A DNA stretch of 62,246 nucleotides, taken from assembly GCF_009905545.1 (NCBI RefSeq), contig NZ_JAAALB010000036.1:1-62246 (forward strand), given 5' to 3'. Below are positions 52,729 through 62,224 of this stretch, one piece after another. Numbering within the stretch: position 1 is the stretch's first letter; every line of letters begins with the position of its first letter. The position numbers and the translations under genes were made by a program. The notes beneath the pieces were generated by a model, which saw nothing but the letters and a program-made list of their open reading frames with translations, was not told where the DNA came from and ran no database searches. The stretch comes from Cellulophaga sp. BC115SP. Lineage in GTDB: Bacteria > Bacteroidota > Bacteroidia > Cytophagales > Spirosomataceae.

Positions 52729-54330
52729 TTATGCCTCTGCCGCCAACTTAAATTCCGAGGTAAAGTGGAATTGAATATCAGGGTTATTTTGGATATTCAT
52801 ACGCAAAATCCAATCAGATTCAGCTAAGAATACATAATTACCATCTTTATCAGTAGCGATTTGCTGTCCTTTCAAACGAACAAACTCAGCTAATTTTTTA
52901 GGGTCTTCAGAGGTAATCCAACATGCTTTAGCGATGTCACGATGATCGAAGCGACATTTTGCTCCATATTCATGTTCCAAACGATATTGAATTACTTCAT
53001 ATTGGAGTTCTCCTACGGTACCAACAATTTTACGATTACCCAAATGAGACTGCGTAAATAACTGCGCTACCCCTTCATCTGTCAACTGCTCAATCCCTTT
53101 TTCCAATTGCTTGGCTTTCATTGGGTCGAGGTTGATAAGTTCTTTAAAGATTTCTGGAGAAAAACTTGGAATACCTTGGTAAAACATGCTTTCACCTTCA
53201 GTGAGCGTATCGCCAATCTTAAAGTTACCCGTGTCATACAAACCTACTACGTCACCAGGGAAGCCTTCGTCGATGACTTCCTTGTCTTGTGCCATAAAGT
53301 TGTAAGGGTTGTTGAAACGCACGTTTTTGTCTAAACGCACATGCTTATAAAACTTATTACGCTCAAATACACCCGAACAAATACGCAAGAATGCGATTCT
53401 ATCACGGTGTTTAGGATCTAAGTTTGCGTGGATTTTGAAGATAAAGCCAGAGAACTTTTTCTCATCTGGTTCTACAATACGTGTATCAGTTTGGCGCTTT
53501 TGAGTTGATGGAGCAATTTGAGTAAATGTATCCAACAATTCTTGAACACCAAAGTTATTTACTGCCGAACCAAAGAATACTGGGGCAACTTCCCCCGATA
53601 AATACGCAGAACGATCGAAGTCGTTATAAACACCTTCGATAAGTTCAACATCTTCACGAAGCTGATTAGCATCACGTTCGCCAACACGTTTGTCTAGTTC
53701 CTCAGACCAAATATCTACAGAAACAACCTCTTTTTCAATTTTGGTTTTGTTGGCACTAAACAAGTTTAGAGACTTTTCATAAAGGTTATATACCCCTTTA
53801 AAGTTAGCTCCAATATTGATAGGCCAAGTCAATGGACGAACTTTGATACCGAGTTTTTGCTCTAACTCGTCCAGTAGGTCAAACGCATACTGACCTTCGC
53901 GGTCCATTTTATTGATGAAAATGATTACTGGCGTATTACGCATACGACATACCTCCATCAATTTTTCGGTTTGTTCCTCAACCCCTTTTACACAGTCGAT
54001 TACCAAGATAACTGAGTCTACAGCCGTAAGCGTACGGTAAGTATCTTCGGCAAAGTCTTTGTGACCTGGTGTATCGAGGATATTGATTTTTACATCATTA
54101 TATTCAAAAGTCATTACCGAGGTAGCCACAGAGATACCTCTTTGGCGCTCGATTTCCATAAAATCGGAGGTTGCACCCTTTTTGATTTTATTTGATTTTA
54201 CAGCCCCCGCTGTTTGGATAGCTCCACCGAACAAAAGTAGTTTTTCGGTAAGCGTAGTTTTACCCGCATCGGGGTGGGAAATGATACCGAATGTACGGCG
54301 TTTTTGTATTTCTTCTTGTAACGTTGCCAT
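52729..54330 (-). CDS. prfC: Peptide chain release factor 3
   Basis: 533 residues from the ATG at 54330; an upstream in-frame start would lie before the promoter box. Translational GTPase: HPDAGKTTL (G1) at 19-27, [14 protein letters not shown] (G3), NKMDREG (G4), and the C-terminal [20 protein letters not shown] typical of RF3 rather than EF-G. RF3 helps RF1/RF2 leave the ribosome after termination and takes part in quality control. Single gene. Confidence 0.96.
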   Translation of the reverse strand: MATLQEEIQKRRTFGIISHPDAGKTTLTEKLLLFGGAIQTAGAVKSNKIKKGATSDFMEIERQRGISVATSVMTFEYNDVKINILDTPGHKDFAEDTYRTLTAVDSVILVIDCVKGVEEQTEKLMEVCRMRNTPVIIFINKMDREGQYAFDLLDELEQKLGIKVRPLTWPINIGANFKGVYNLYEKSLNLFSANKTKIEKEVVSVDIWSEELDKRVGERDANQLREDVELIEGVYNDFDRSAYLSGEVAPVFFGSAVNNFGVQELLDTFTQIAPSTQKRQTDTRIVEPDEKKFSGFIFKIHANLDPKHRDRIAFLRICSGVFERNKFYKHVRLDKNVRFNNPYNFMAQDKEVIDEGFPGDVVGLYDTGNFKIGDTLTEGESMFYQGIPSFSPEIFKELINLDPMKAKQLEKGIEQLTDEGVAQLFTQSHLGNRKIVGTVGELQYEVIQYRLEHEYGAKCRFDHRDIAKACWITSEDPKKLAEFVRLKGQQIATDKDGNYVFLAESDWILRMNIQNNPDIQFHFTSEFKLAAEA

Positions 54331-54360
54331 ATTTAATAATCGACTGTCAAAATCGAAATG

Positions 54361-54368
54361 CAAAATTA
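54361..54368 (-). promoter_or_regulatory. Putative -7 element for prfC
   Basis: TAATTTTG on the minus strand, 31 bases upstream of the prfC ATG, with a TTTTG about 12 bases further up. It confirms the short start. Confidence 0.45.
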
Positions 54369-54440
54369 CGGATAAAAAAACAAAACCCACAGGTTTTTTG
54401 GGATTGAGTGCTTTGAATTTGAGTGAATTAAACTTCTTAA

Positions 54441-54483
54441 TAAAATCAAAAGGCTCTAACAAATCAATGCTAGAGCCTTTTGA
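54441..54483 (-). terminator. Terminator of the APC permease gene
   Basis: TCAAAAGGCTCTA / TAGAGCCTTTTGA stem, 12-base loop, with TTTTA on the minus strand. Confidence 0.75.
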
Positions 54484-54521
54484 GTATCTGTAGAATCAAG
54501 CTTAAAGCTTAATTTTTAAAT

Positions 54522-56000
54522 CTACTTTTCGTTCAAATTACTGTTTGGTTTACCGTAAAGGAAGTACACCACCAAACCAATTAGCAACCATCCGAATGCC
54601 AATTTTTGAGCCAAACCATCCAAGTTGAAAATCAAGAAAAGGTTTGTTAAGATACCTAGTGGAGCAACGATTTTCAAGGCCGGAGCTTTGAAGTCACGCT
54701 CTAAGTTAGGCTCTCTGTAACGCAATAACAATACTGCTAAACATACCATGGCGAAGGCAAACAAAGTACCGAATGAACACATATCGCTCAATACACCAAT
54801 TGGCGTAAACGCTGATACAACTGATACTAAGAAACCTACCAAGATTGTGCTTTTCCAAGGAGTACGGAAAGTTGGGTGAACCTGACGGAAGAAGTTTGGT
54901 AACAAACCATCTTTTGCCATACCTAAGAATACACGTGTTTGACCTAACATCATTACCAACATTACCGAAATCAAACCAGCTGTTGCAGCAGCAGTAATAA
55001 TAAATACTGCCCAAGGTTGACCTACTTTATCGAATGCGTAAGCTACAGGCGCTTTCAAAGCATCACCTACGATGTCTTTGTAGTTAATCATACCCGTCAA
55101 TACCAAAGAAACCAAGATATAAAGGATTGTACAGATTACCAATGAAGCGATAATGGCAAAAGGCATATCTTTCTTAGGATTGATAGCTTCACCAGCTTGT
55201 GTAGATACAGCATCAAAACCAATATAAGCAAAGAAGATAGCCGCAGCACCACTCGCAATACCACCCCATCCGTAAGCTTCTTTCATAGAACCATCAGCGT
55301 GTTCTACCATTTCAGGAGCAGGGATAAATGGAGTCCAGTTAGCAGTGTTTACAAAAAATGCACCTACGATAATTACGAATAAGATCGCAGCTACTTTCAA
55401 GATTACAATAATGTTGTTGGCACTTGCCGCTTCTTTGATACCTTTAACCAAGATATAAGTTACCAACCAAGTAACAACAAAGGCAGGTAAGTTGATACCC
55501 CAACCTACGTGCTCAAGTCCCATAGATTTAGCATAAGTTGCTGCCGAAAATGGGTCATTTTTTAAATAATAAGGAATTTCAATACCGAATAAGTGGAGTA
55601 GCTTATTGAAGTACCCGGACCAACTCACGGCTACAGTCATTGCCCCCATGGCATATTCTAACACAAGTCCCCAACCAATAATCCAAGCAAAGAATTCACC
55701 GATTGTACCATAAGCGTAGGCATAAGCTGAGCCCTCTACAGGAAGTAGAGCTGCAAACTCAGCATAGCAAAGAGCTGCAAAAATACAGCCGATACCTGCT
55801 AATACGAATGATAATGCCAAAGCCGGGCCAGCATGATAGTGAGCGCCTGTACCAGTTAATACGAAGATACCTCCACCGATAATCGCACCGATACCGATAG
55901 CAGTCAAGCTCCATTTACCAAGGACGCGCTTCAGCTCACTGTTTTTAATATCTGCCTCGTAAGCTGACATAGGCTTTTTGCGCCAAATACTGTTACTCAT
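54522..56000 (-). CDS. APC-superfamily amino acid permease (cationic amino acid transporter type)
   Basis: 492 residues, about 12 to 13 transmembrane helices. N-terminal LGKWSLTAIGIGAIIGGGIFVLTG is the APC substrate-site helix. FFAYIGFDAVSTQAGEAINPKKDMPFAI is the conserved helix 6 region. The CAT-like GAxIGxGIF pattern and C-terminal LFLIFNLDGLAQKLAFGWLLIGL are also present. It is likely a proton- or gradient-driven amino acid importer. Substrate not predictable. Single gene. Confidence 0.93.
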   Translation of the reverse strand: MSNSIWRKKPMSAYEADIKNSELKRVLGKWSLTAIGIGAIIGGGIFVLTGTGAHYHAGPALALSFVLAGIGCIFAALCYAEFAALLPVEGSAYAYAYGTIGEFFAWIIGWGLVLEYAMGAMTVAVSWSGYFNKLLHLFGIEIPYYLKNDPFSAATYAKSMGLEHVGWGINLPAFVVTWLVTYILVKGIKEAASANNIIVILKVAAILFVIIVGAFFVNTANWTPFIPAPEMVEHADGSMKEAYGWGGIASGAAAIFFAYIGFDAVSTQAGEAINPKKDMPFAIIASLVICTILYILVSLVLTGMINYKDIVGDALKAPVAYAFDKVGQPWAVFIITAAATAGLISVMLVMMLGQTRVFLGMAKDGLLPNFFRQVHPTFRTPWKSTILVGFLVSVVSAFTPIGVLSDMCSFGTLFAFAMVCLAVLLLRYREPNLERDFKAPALKIVAPLGILTNLFLIFNLDGLAQKLAFGWLLIGLVVYFLYGKPNSNLNEK

Positions 56001-56097
56001 AAAGAAAAGGTTTTAGTTTATTTTATTGTGATTGAAGGTAATTACAGAACAGAATTGTATAAACTGTGTTTCAAGATAGTTAATATTTTGTCGTGAA

Positions 56098-56139
56098 ACA
56101 AAAAAAGACCTCATAGCTTTTGGGGGCTATGAGGTCTTT
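56098..56139 (-). terminator. Terminator of secDF
   Basis: AAAGACCTCATAGC / GCTATGAGGTCTTT 14-bp stem with an 8-base loop; T run on the minus strand. Confidence 0.85.
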
Positions 56140-56147
56140 GAGAGTAA

Positions 56148-59108
56148 TTACTTAGAAGGGTTTGCGGCTGGCGCTACAGCTTTCTTCTTTCCTGTTCCAA
56201 GGTCAATAACGATTGGAGCGGCTACGAAGATAGATGAGTATGCACCAAATACTACCCCGATAAACATCGCAAATGAGAAACCACGCAAGATTTCACCACC
56301 AAAGAACAACAATACTGATACTACTAAGAATACCGTCGTAGCTGTCATTACAGTACGGCTCATTGTATGGTTAATCGATGTATTGATAGTTTGGATAATT
56401 AATTCTTTGTTTGACATATCTGCATCTACACCGATTTCTTCACGAATACGGTCAAATACTACCACAGTATCGTTGATTGAGTAACCAATAACTGTTAATA
56501 CCGCAGCGATAAAGATTTGGTCAACTTCCAAGTCTAATCCGAAAATACGAGCGATACCTACCATACCTAATACTACTAAAGTATCGTGTAACAAGGCGAT
56601 AACGCTACCCAATGAATATTGCCATTTACGGAAACGAATCAAGATATAAATAAAGATCGCAATTAGGGCATAACCAATAGACACAAATGACTGTGTCAAG
56701 ATATCATCGGCAATAGTTGCACCTACTTTAGACTCTGAAAGAATCACTGGTTTTGCATCAGCAAACTGTTGTAAACCCTTTTCTAAAGCAGTACGTACTT
56801 TTTGGTTAGCCGTAGCTGATTCATCTTCAACCAAATATGAAGTTGTAACTTTCATCTTAGTTGGTCCGTTGAATGTTTTTACTTCAACGCCTTTTTCTTC
56901 GAAATCATCTTTCAACGCTTCTTTGATGTTTGTTGCATCAACTGGCTTAGTAAATTCTACTACATAAGAACGACCACCTTTGAAGTCAACACCCAAATTG
57001 AAACCGCCTTGTGCAATCAACACACCCATACCCAAAGCAATTAAGCCCCATGAGAACCAGTAAGAGTATTTACGTTTGCCAATAAAGTCGAAATTCATTC
57101 CTTTGAATAGGTCTTTCGAGATAAATGTTTCGAATGTTACTTCTTTCTCTTTACCAGCAGCAATTTTACGTTGTACCATCCAGTCAACCAATACGTGTGA
57201 TACGAATACCGCAGTAAATACTGAAGTAACCAAACCAATACAAAGTGTTACACCAAAACCTTTTACAGAACCAGAACCAAAGATGATCAAGATAACACCA
57301 ATCATGATAGTTGTAATGTTACCATCCAAGATAGCAGAAAGCGCTTTTTCATAACCTAACTTTACTGCTTCTAGCAACCCTACACCTCTATGAAGTTCTT
57401 CACGAATACGTTCATTAATCAATACGTTGGCATCTACGGCCATACCCAATGTCAATACGATACCTGCGATACCTGGCAATGTCAAAGCCGCTTGGATTTG
57501 AACTGTGATACCAGCAATGAAGAATACGTTGAACAACAAGGCAGCGTTAGCCATCCATCCTGGGTTACCATAGTAGCCAATCATAAAGATGATTACTAAA
57601 CCTAAACCGATAGCCATTGATAAATAACCTTGGTTAATTGCTTCCTGACCTAATGATGGACCAATGAAAGCGTCTTCAACGATACGAGTAGGAGCTGGCA
57701 ATTTACCTGCTTTCAATACGTTTGCTAAGTCTTTTGCTTCTTCTACAGTAAATGAACCAGAGATAGATGAACGTCCGTTAGGAATTTCACCGTTAATTAC
57801 TGGCGCAGAATATACATAGTTATCTAGTACGATAGCTACACGCTTACCAATACTAGCAGCTGTTAAGTTTTTCCAAATACGAGCACCAGTACCGTTCATT
57901 ACCATTGTAACTTCTGGGCGCTGGTTTTGATCGTAGTCGTTAGTAGCATCAACAATTACATCACCTTCCAAAGGAGCTGGTTGATTTTCAGTTTTCTTGA
58001 TTGCTTCTAATTGGATAATTTCGTCACCAGTAGTCGATGGAATACCTTTAGCATACCATACAAAAGTTAAGTTTGATGGGAACATCATTTTTACTTCTGG
58101 ACGACGGAACAATTCATTAACACGAGCAGTGTCTTTACGCATTACACCCCAGCTTCTTCCTTGGTTGTCCAAAGGCAAGAATAATTTTGTCAAAGCAGCA
58201 CCTGCTGTTGTATCTGCTTTTGCTGTATCTTTTTTAGCAGTTTTTGGCGCAGCCAATTGACCAGCCAAACTACTTTTTGAAGTATCAGTAGAAGCTGTTG
58301 TTGCAGTTGCAACACTTACTTTTTTCGCTTTTTCTTCAGCAGCCAAATATTCACCCAAAGTGTTTAAGCCTTGTCCCCACTCGTTGATTTCTGCAACTTC
58401 AACAAATTCCAATTTAGCAGCACCTGCCAACAATTTACGAGCACGCTCAGGGTTGTCTACACCTGGCAATTCAACTTGAATACGGTTTGTACCCGGCAAA
58501 CGTTGGATGTTCGGGTTAGCTACACCAAATTTGTCAATACGAGCTTGGATAATTTTATAAACGCGGTCTACAGCACCATCAATTTCTGAGTTTACCACTT
58601 TCTTTACTTGAGCATCAGTAGAACCTGAATTCAATTTGTCGCGGTTTACTGAGTTGGCAAAAATCGTAGCTAAACGTTGATTTGGAGCAACTTTAGCAAA
58701 TTCCTCGAAGAAGATTTCATTGAAAGGCTTAGTCGAAGTTGCTTGCAATTTTGACGCACTTGCTAATGCTTTTTCAAAATTCGGATCATTGCTTTTTCCA
58801 GATAATGCACGTAGAATTTCTACTGGAGAAACTTCTAATACCGCACTGAAGCCACCTTCCAAGTCAAGACCTTTGTGAAGCGCATAAGTAGTTACATCTT
58901 GCAATGTGAAGCCCAAATACACTGGTTGCTTCCACAATGAATCGATATAACGAGTTTTTTTAGCTGGATCGAGTTTTCCATCTTTCGATGTTGCATACGC
59001 AATTGCATCTTCACGAACCGAATTAGCCTTCCATGTAAACGAAAGGAAGAACAAACATAGGGCTGAAATAATACCAGTCAGCCACACAATGGCACCTTTG
59101 TAACGCAT
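56148..59108 (-). CDS. secDF: SecD-SecF fusion protein translocase subunit
   Basis: 986 residues combining SecD (1 to about 640) and SecF (about 680 to 986), with twelve helices. SecD motifs: GLDLEGGF at 80-87, RIQVELPGV, and EEAKDLANVLKAGKLPAP. SecF motifs: GVDFKGGRSYVVEF and DTLVVLGMVGIARI. It uses the proton-motive force to pull secreted proteins out of the Sec channel. An Ala/Thr/Lys-rich segment at 262-306 interrupts the periplasmic P1 domain. Fusion of the two subunits is normal for Bacteroidota. Single gene. Confidence 0.96.
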   Translation of the reverse strand: MRYKGAIVWLTGIISALCLFFLSFTWKANSVREDAIAYATSKDGKLDPAKKTRYIDSLWKQPVYLGFTLQDVTTYALHKGLDLEGGFSAVLEVSPVEILRALSGKSNDPNFEKALASASKLQATSTKPFNEIFFEEFAKVAPNQRLATIFANSVNRDKLNSGSTDAQVKKVVNSEIDGAVDRVYKIIQARIDKFGVANPNIQRLPGTNRIQVELPGVDNPERARKLLAGAAKLEFVEVAEINEWGQGLNTLGEYLAAEEKAKKVSVATATTASTDTSKSSLAGQLAAPKTAKKDTAKADTTAGAALTKLFLPLDNQGRSWGVMRKDTARVNELFRRPEVKMMFPSNLTFVWYAKGIPSTTGDEIIQLEAIKKTENQPAPLEGDVIVDATNDYDQNQRPEVTMVMNGTGARIWKNLTAASIGKRVAIVLDNYVYSAPVINGEIPNGRSSISGSFTVEEAKDLANVLKAGKLPAPTRIVEDAFIGPSLGQEAINQGYLSMAIGLGLVIIFMIGYYGNPGWMANAALLFNVFFIAGITVQIQAALTLPGIAGIVLTLGMAVDANVLINERIREELHRGVGLLEAVKLGYEKALSAILDGNITTIMIGVILIIFGSGSVKGFGVTLCIGLVTSVFTAVFVSHVLVDWMVQRKIAAGKEKEVTFETFISKDLFKGMNFDFIGKRKYSYWFSWGLIALGMGVLIAQGGFNLGVDFKGGRSYVVEFTKPVDATNIKEALKDDFEEKGVEVKTFNGPTKMKVTTSYLVEDESATANQKVRTALEKGLQQFADAKPVILSESKVGATIADDILTQSFVSIGYALIAIFIYILIRFRKWQYSLGSVIALLHDTLVVLGMVGIARIFGLDLEVDQIFIAAVLTVIGYSINDTVVVFDRIREEIGVDADMSNKELIIQTINTSINHTMSRTVMTATTVFLVVSVLLFFGGEILRGFSFAMFIGVVFGAYSSIFVAAPIVIDLGTGKKKAVAPAANPSK

Positions 59109-59305
59109 TTGTTTTTAGTTATTTGAAAAATGAATGTGAATTACTTGTGTAACAGTCGCCTATTACAAGATTGGAAAAGGGTTTGGTAAGGGTGGAGTAA
59201 ATGTTGAGTCTGAAGCTTGGGAAATCGTGATACAAATGACCCATAAATTGCCCATGAAGCCTATATCGTTAGACTTTCAATCATTTAAACCAAGAAAAAA
59301 GGGAA

Positions 59306-59671
59306 TCAGGGAGCATTGGTAGCAATAAAATGCTCGAACAGGATTTCGTAAAGAATATTAGGAGAAGTAACCTTCAATTGCTGACCCAAAGCATGAACTG
59401 CCACAGGAATCGCAACGCTAGGAATCGAAAAAACAAAATCGCTAACGGCATCAAAACTAATACTTGGACTAGCGTGCATTACCGACAATTCACTTACTGA
59501 ACATTCAGGAGTAGCTCCTTTTTGTTTTTTGGACTGCTCAGTTTTCGCTTTTTTTACACCAGAATAGTGTACCTGCGATGCCGAAAATGTTTTACCAAAA
59601 ACGGTAAACATCAGCATCAAGCACACGAAAAAAGTGCTGAACAAACGCGATATGTGAGATGTTTTTTTCAT
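59306..59671 (-). CDS. Hypothetical protein with N-terminal signal/anchor
   Basis: 121 residues from the ATG at 59671. The first ~30 residues carry a hydrophobic core (LFSTFFVCLMLMFTVFGKTFS). The rest has a basic patch (GVKKAKTEQSKKQKG) and an amphipathic region. No family recognised. Start chosen for the signal-like N-terminus. Confidence 0.55.
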   Translation of the reverse strand: MKKTSHISRLFSTFFVCLMLMFTVFGKTFSASQVHYSGVKKAKTEQSKKQKGATPECSVSELSVMHASPSISFDAVSDFVFSIPSVAIPVAVHALGQQLKVTSPNILYEILFEHFIATNAP

Positions 59672-59832
59672 TGTTGAACACAAAAGTAGCAAGTTTTATA
59701 GAAGTATCGCAAACTTTACACCAAATTTTACGTCTGTATAAAAAGAGACTTACCCAATTTTCTTGGGATTTTTATAACAATAATGAGGTATTGCCTACAA
59801 AAAATTTCAAAAGTACAATTGAATAATTTTCT

Positions 59833-59840
59833 TACTTTTG
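59833..59840 (+). promoter_or_regulatory. Putative -7 element for nadC
   Basis: TACTTTTG matches TAnnTTTG, 25 bases before the nadC ATG. A TTG 11 bases upstream is too near for a -33 box. Confidence 0.45.
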
Positions 59841-59865
59841 GGACATAAAACAATCTGTATCTAGC

Positions 59866-60720
59866 ATGTTTAATTATTTAGAACCAACTTATATCAAAAA
59901 CTTCATTCAAAATGCTTTGACTGAAGACGTCGGTGATGGCGATCATACTTCGCTCTCGACTGTACCGCATGATGCCATTGGACGTGCCAGATTATTGGTA
60001 AAAGATAAAGGAATTTTGGCTGGCGTCGAACTTGCCAAAATGATTTTTGCAGAAGTTGATCCTGAGCTTCAGGTTACAACTATCCTTGAGGATGGTACAT
60101 CTATCGACCGTGGACAAATCGTATTAACAGTAGAAGGTCGCTCACAGTCAATTCTGAAGGCTGAGCGCTTGGTACTCAACTGTATGCAACGTATGTCGGG
60201 TATTGCTACTTATACACGCTCGATGGTCAATTTGATTGAAGGTACCAATGCCAAATTATTAGATACCCGTAAAACAACGCCTAATTTTAGACTTTGTGAA
60301 AAATGGGCTTGCAAAATTGGAGGTGCTGTAAACCATCGCTACGCACTTTTTGATATGATCTTAATCAAAGATAATCACGTAGATTATGCTGGAGGTATTG
60401 CTAATGCAATTCTTCAGGCTAATGAATATTTAGTGAAAACGGAGAAAAGCCTCCAAATCGAAATTGAAGTTCGTAACCTTGAAGAATTACAACAAGTTTT
60501 AGCGATTGGTCAAGTTAATAGAATCATGTTGGATAACTTCAGTTTTGAAAGCCTTCGTGAAGCAGTTCGCTTAATCGATGGTAAATACTTGACCGAGGCT
60601 TCGGGCGGTATCAACGAAACTACCATTCGCCAATATGCCGAATGTGGCGTAGATTATATTTCGAGTGGAGCATTGACTCATCAAATCAAAAGCTTAGATT
60701 TAAGTTTGAAAGCGTACTAA
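59866..60720 (+). CDS. nadC: Nicotinate-nucleotide pyrophosphorylase (quinolinate phosphoribosyltransferase)
   Basis: 284 residues. QPRTase motifs: DGDHTSL, ERLVLNCMQRMSGIAT, the TRKTTPNFRLCEKWACKIGGA loop that binds quinolinate and PRPP, IEVEVRNLEEL, and MLDNFSFE. It makes nicotinate mononucleotide from quinolinate, the third step of de novo NAD synthesis. nadA follows on the same strand after about 210 bases. Confidence 0.96.
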   Translation: MFNYLEPTYIKNFIQNALTEDVGDGDHTSLSTVPHDAIGRARLLVKDKGILAGVELAKMIFAEVDPELQVTTILEDGTSIDRGQIVLTVEGRSQSILKAERLVLNCMQRMSGIATYTRSMVNLIEGTNAKLLDTRKTTPNFRLCEKWACKIGGAVNHRYALFDMILIKDNHVDYAGGIANAILQANEYLVKTEKSLQIEIEVRNLEELQQVLAIGQVNRIMLDNFSFESLREAVRLIDGKYLTEASGGINETTIRQYAECGVDYISSGALTHQIKSLDLSLKAY

Positions 60721-60738
60721 AGAATAATGAAGAATTGT

Positions 60739-60842
60739 GAGGTGTAAGTGTTTTCAACTATAGTGGATTTGGGATTTCTGATTTCGGAAATATGGGAAAA
60801 CACCTTCATTTCTATAAAATAGCTTAAAAGTATGTTACACCT
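60739..60842 (+). repeat. Dispersed palindromic element, copy C (between nadC and nadA)
   Basis: The 27 bases around 60764-60790 are identical to those of copy B (GGATTTGGGATTTCTG, then ATTTCGGAAAT). This copy has its own inverted ends GAGGTGTAA (60739-60747) and TTACACCTC (60834-60842), with GTGTTTTC/GAAAACAC inside. It sits between two genes of one pathway. Confidence 0.7.
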
Positions 60843-60931
60843 CCGTGTGGCATAGCTTGCAATTTCATATTAGTATCTATCAAAACCTGATTAATTTTTA
60901 AATTAGACAACAATTCACCGATTAATAAAAA

Positions 60932-61921
60932 ATGAACTTACTAGACGAAGTAAATAAAGTAGGCTATGTGAGCCGTTCGGTACCTTTTAAGGGAACTGAC
61001 TTGAAAGAAGAAATTTTAAAACTCAAAAAAGAAAAAAATGCTGTAATCTTGGCGCACTACTATGTAGATGCTGAAATTCAAGATTTGGCTGACTTTTTGG
61101 GAGATAGTCTTGCTTTGGCACAAGCAGCCGAAAAGACAGATGCCGATATGATTGTATTTTGTGGCGTGCATTTTATGGGTGAAACAGCCAAGATTTTGAA
61201 CCCTAACAAAAAAGTCGTTATCCCCGACTTCAATGCAGGTTGTTCGTTGGCAGATTCTGCTCCAAAAGAAGAATTCGCCGCATTCAAGGCTCAGTATCCT
61301 GAGGCTGTTGTGGTAAGTTATATCAACTGTACGGCCGATGTCAAAGCCATGACAGATATTATTTGTACTTCGTCGAATGCTCTCAAGGTGGTTGAATCGA
61401 TTCCTGCGGATAAGCAAATCATCTTCGCACCTGATGCCAATTTGGGAAGATATGTAGCCAAGAAAACAGGTCGTGACCTTATTCTTTGGGATGGTGCTTG
61501 TATTGTTCACATCGATATTTCCTTAGAGAAATTGAAAAAAGTAAAGGAGGAAAATCCTAATGCTTTATTGATTGCTCACCCAGAATGTAAAGAGGTTATT
61601 CTTTCTCAAGCTGATTTTGTAGGCTCAACTACCGCTCTTTTGAATTTTGTGAAAGACTCTGATTGCCAAGAATTTATCGTAGCTACCGAAGCAGGTATTT
61701 TACATAAAATGAAGGAGTCTGTTCCGAATAAGAAGATTATTCCAGCGCCTGCCAATGAGAAAAACACTTGCGCATGCTCAGAATGTCCATATATGAAAAT
61801 GAATACCTTGGAAAAACTATACAACGCCATGTTCTATGAGTTGCCAGAAATTCAGGTAGCAGAAGACGTTCGTGAACCAGCACTCAAAGCCTTAAAAGCT
61901 ATGTTGGACATTAGTAAATAG
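60932..61921 (+). CDS. nadA: Quinolinate synthase
   Basis: 329 residues. A 4Fe-4S enzyme that condenses iminoaspartate with dihydroxyacetone phosphate. Conserved features: AHYYVDAEIQDLADFLGDSLALA, FCGVHFMGETAKIL, the cluster Cys candidates Cys104 and Cys190 (WDGACIVHIDI), and the C-terminal CACSEC (280-285). The L-aspartate oxidase that supplies the iminoaspartate (nadB) is not in this window. It is downstream of nadC with a palindromic repeat in between. Confidence 0.97.
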   Translation: MNLLDEVNKVGYVSRSVPFKGTDLKEEILKLKKEKNAVILAHYYVDAEIQDLADFLGDSLALAQAAEKTDADMIVFCGVHFMGETAKILNPNKKVVIPDFNAGCSLADSAPKEEFAAFKAQYPEAVVVSYINCTADVKAMTDIICTSSNALKVVESIPADKQIIFAPDANLGRYVAKKTGRDLILWDGACIVHIDISLEKLKKVKEENPNALLIAHPECKEVILSQADFVGSTTALLNFVKDSDCQEFIVATEAGILHKMKESVPNKKIIPAPANEKNTCACSECPYMKMNTLEKLYNAMFYELPEIQVAEDVREPALKALKAMLDISK

Positions 61922-61949
61922 AAAATGTGATAGCCTTTTGGTAAATATT

Positions 61950-61983
61950 AAGAATAGGGACACATCTGTGTTCCTATTCTTGT
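61950..61983 (+). terminator. Terminator after nadA
   Basis: AAGAATAGG / CCTATTCTT stem with an inner CACA/TGTG-like pairing; the T run is weak. It lies about 30 bases after the stop. Confidence 0.6.
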
Positions 61984-62028
61984 GTATGCCCATATATATT
62001 ATGCCGTTGGAATTTACAGATTTATCTA

Positions 62029-62164
62029 ATTACTGGACAAAATTGAATATACTAGTTCAAGACTCAGTCTTGGACTCATTTTTTTAACAGTTTGAAACTG
62101 TTTTTATAAAATTCAATGAAAAGTATAAAAAACAGAATCATACTTTATCGTTTTGTCCAGTAAT
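62029..62164. repeat. 136-bp element with 14-bp terminal inverted repeats (MITE-like)
   Basis: ATTACTGGACAAAA (62029-62042) and TTTTGTCCAGTAAT (62151-62164) are perfect inverted repeats. Inside lie two further palindromes: CAAGACTCAGTCTTG (62058-62072) and ACAGTTTGAAACTGT (62087-62101). No open frame. The terminal repeats suggest a non-autonomous mobile element or a large cruciform. Confidence 0.6.
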
Positions 62165-62224
62165 CAACATATTTCTATAAACACCACACAACCCCAAGAA
62201 CCCTTTTAACAAATCACGACTTTT

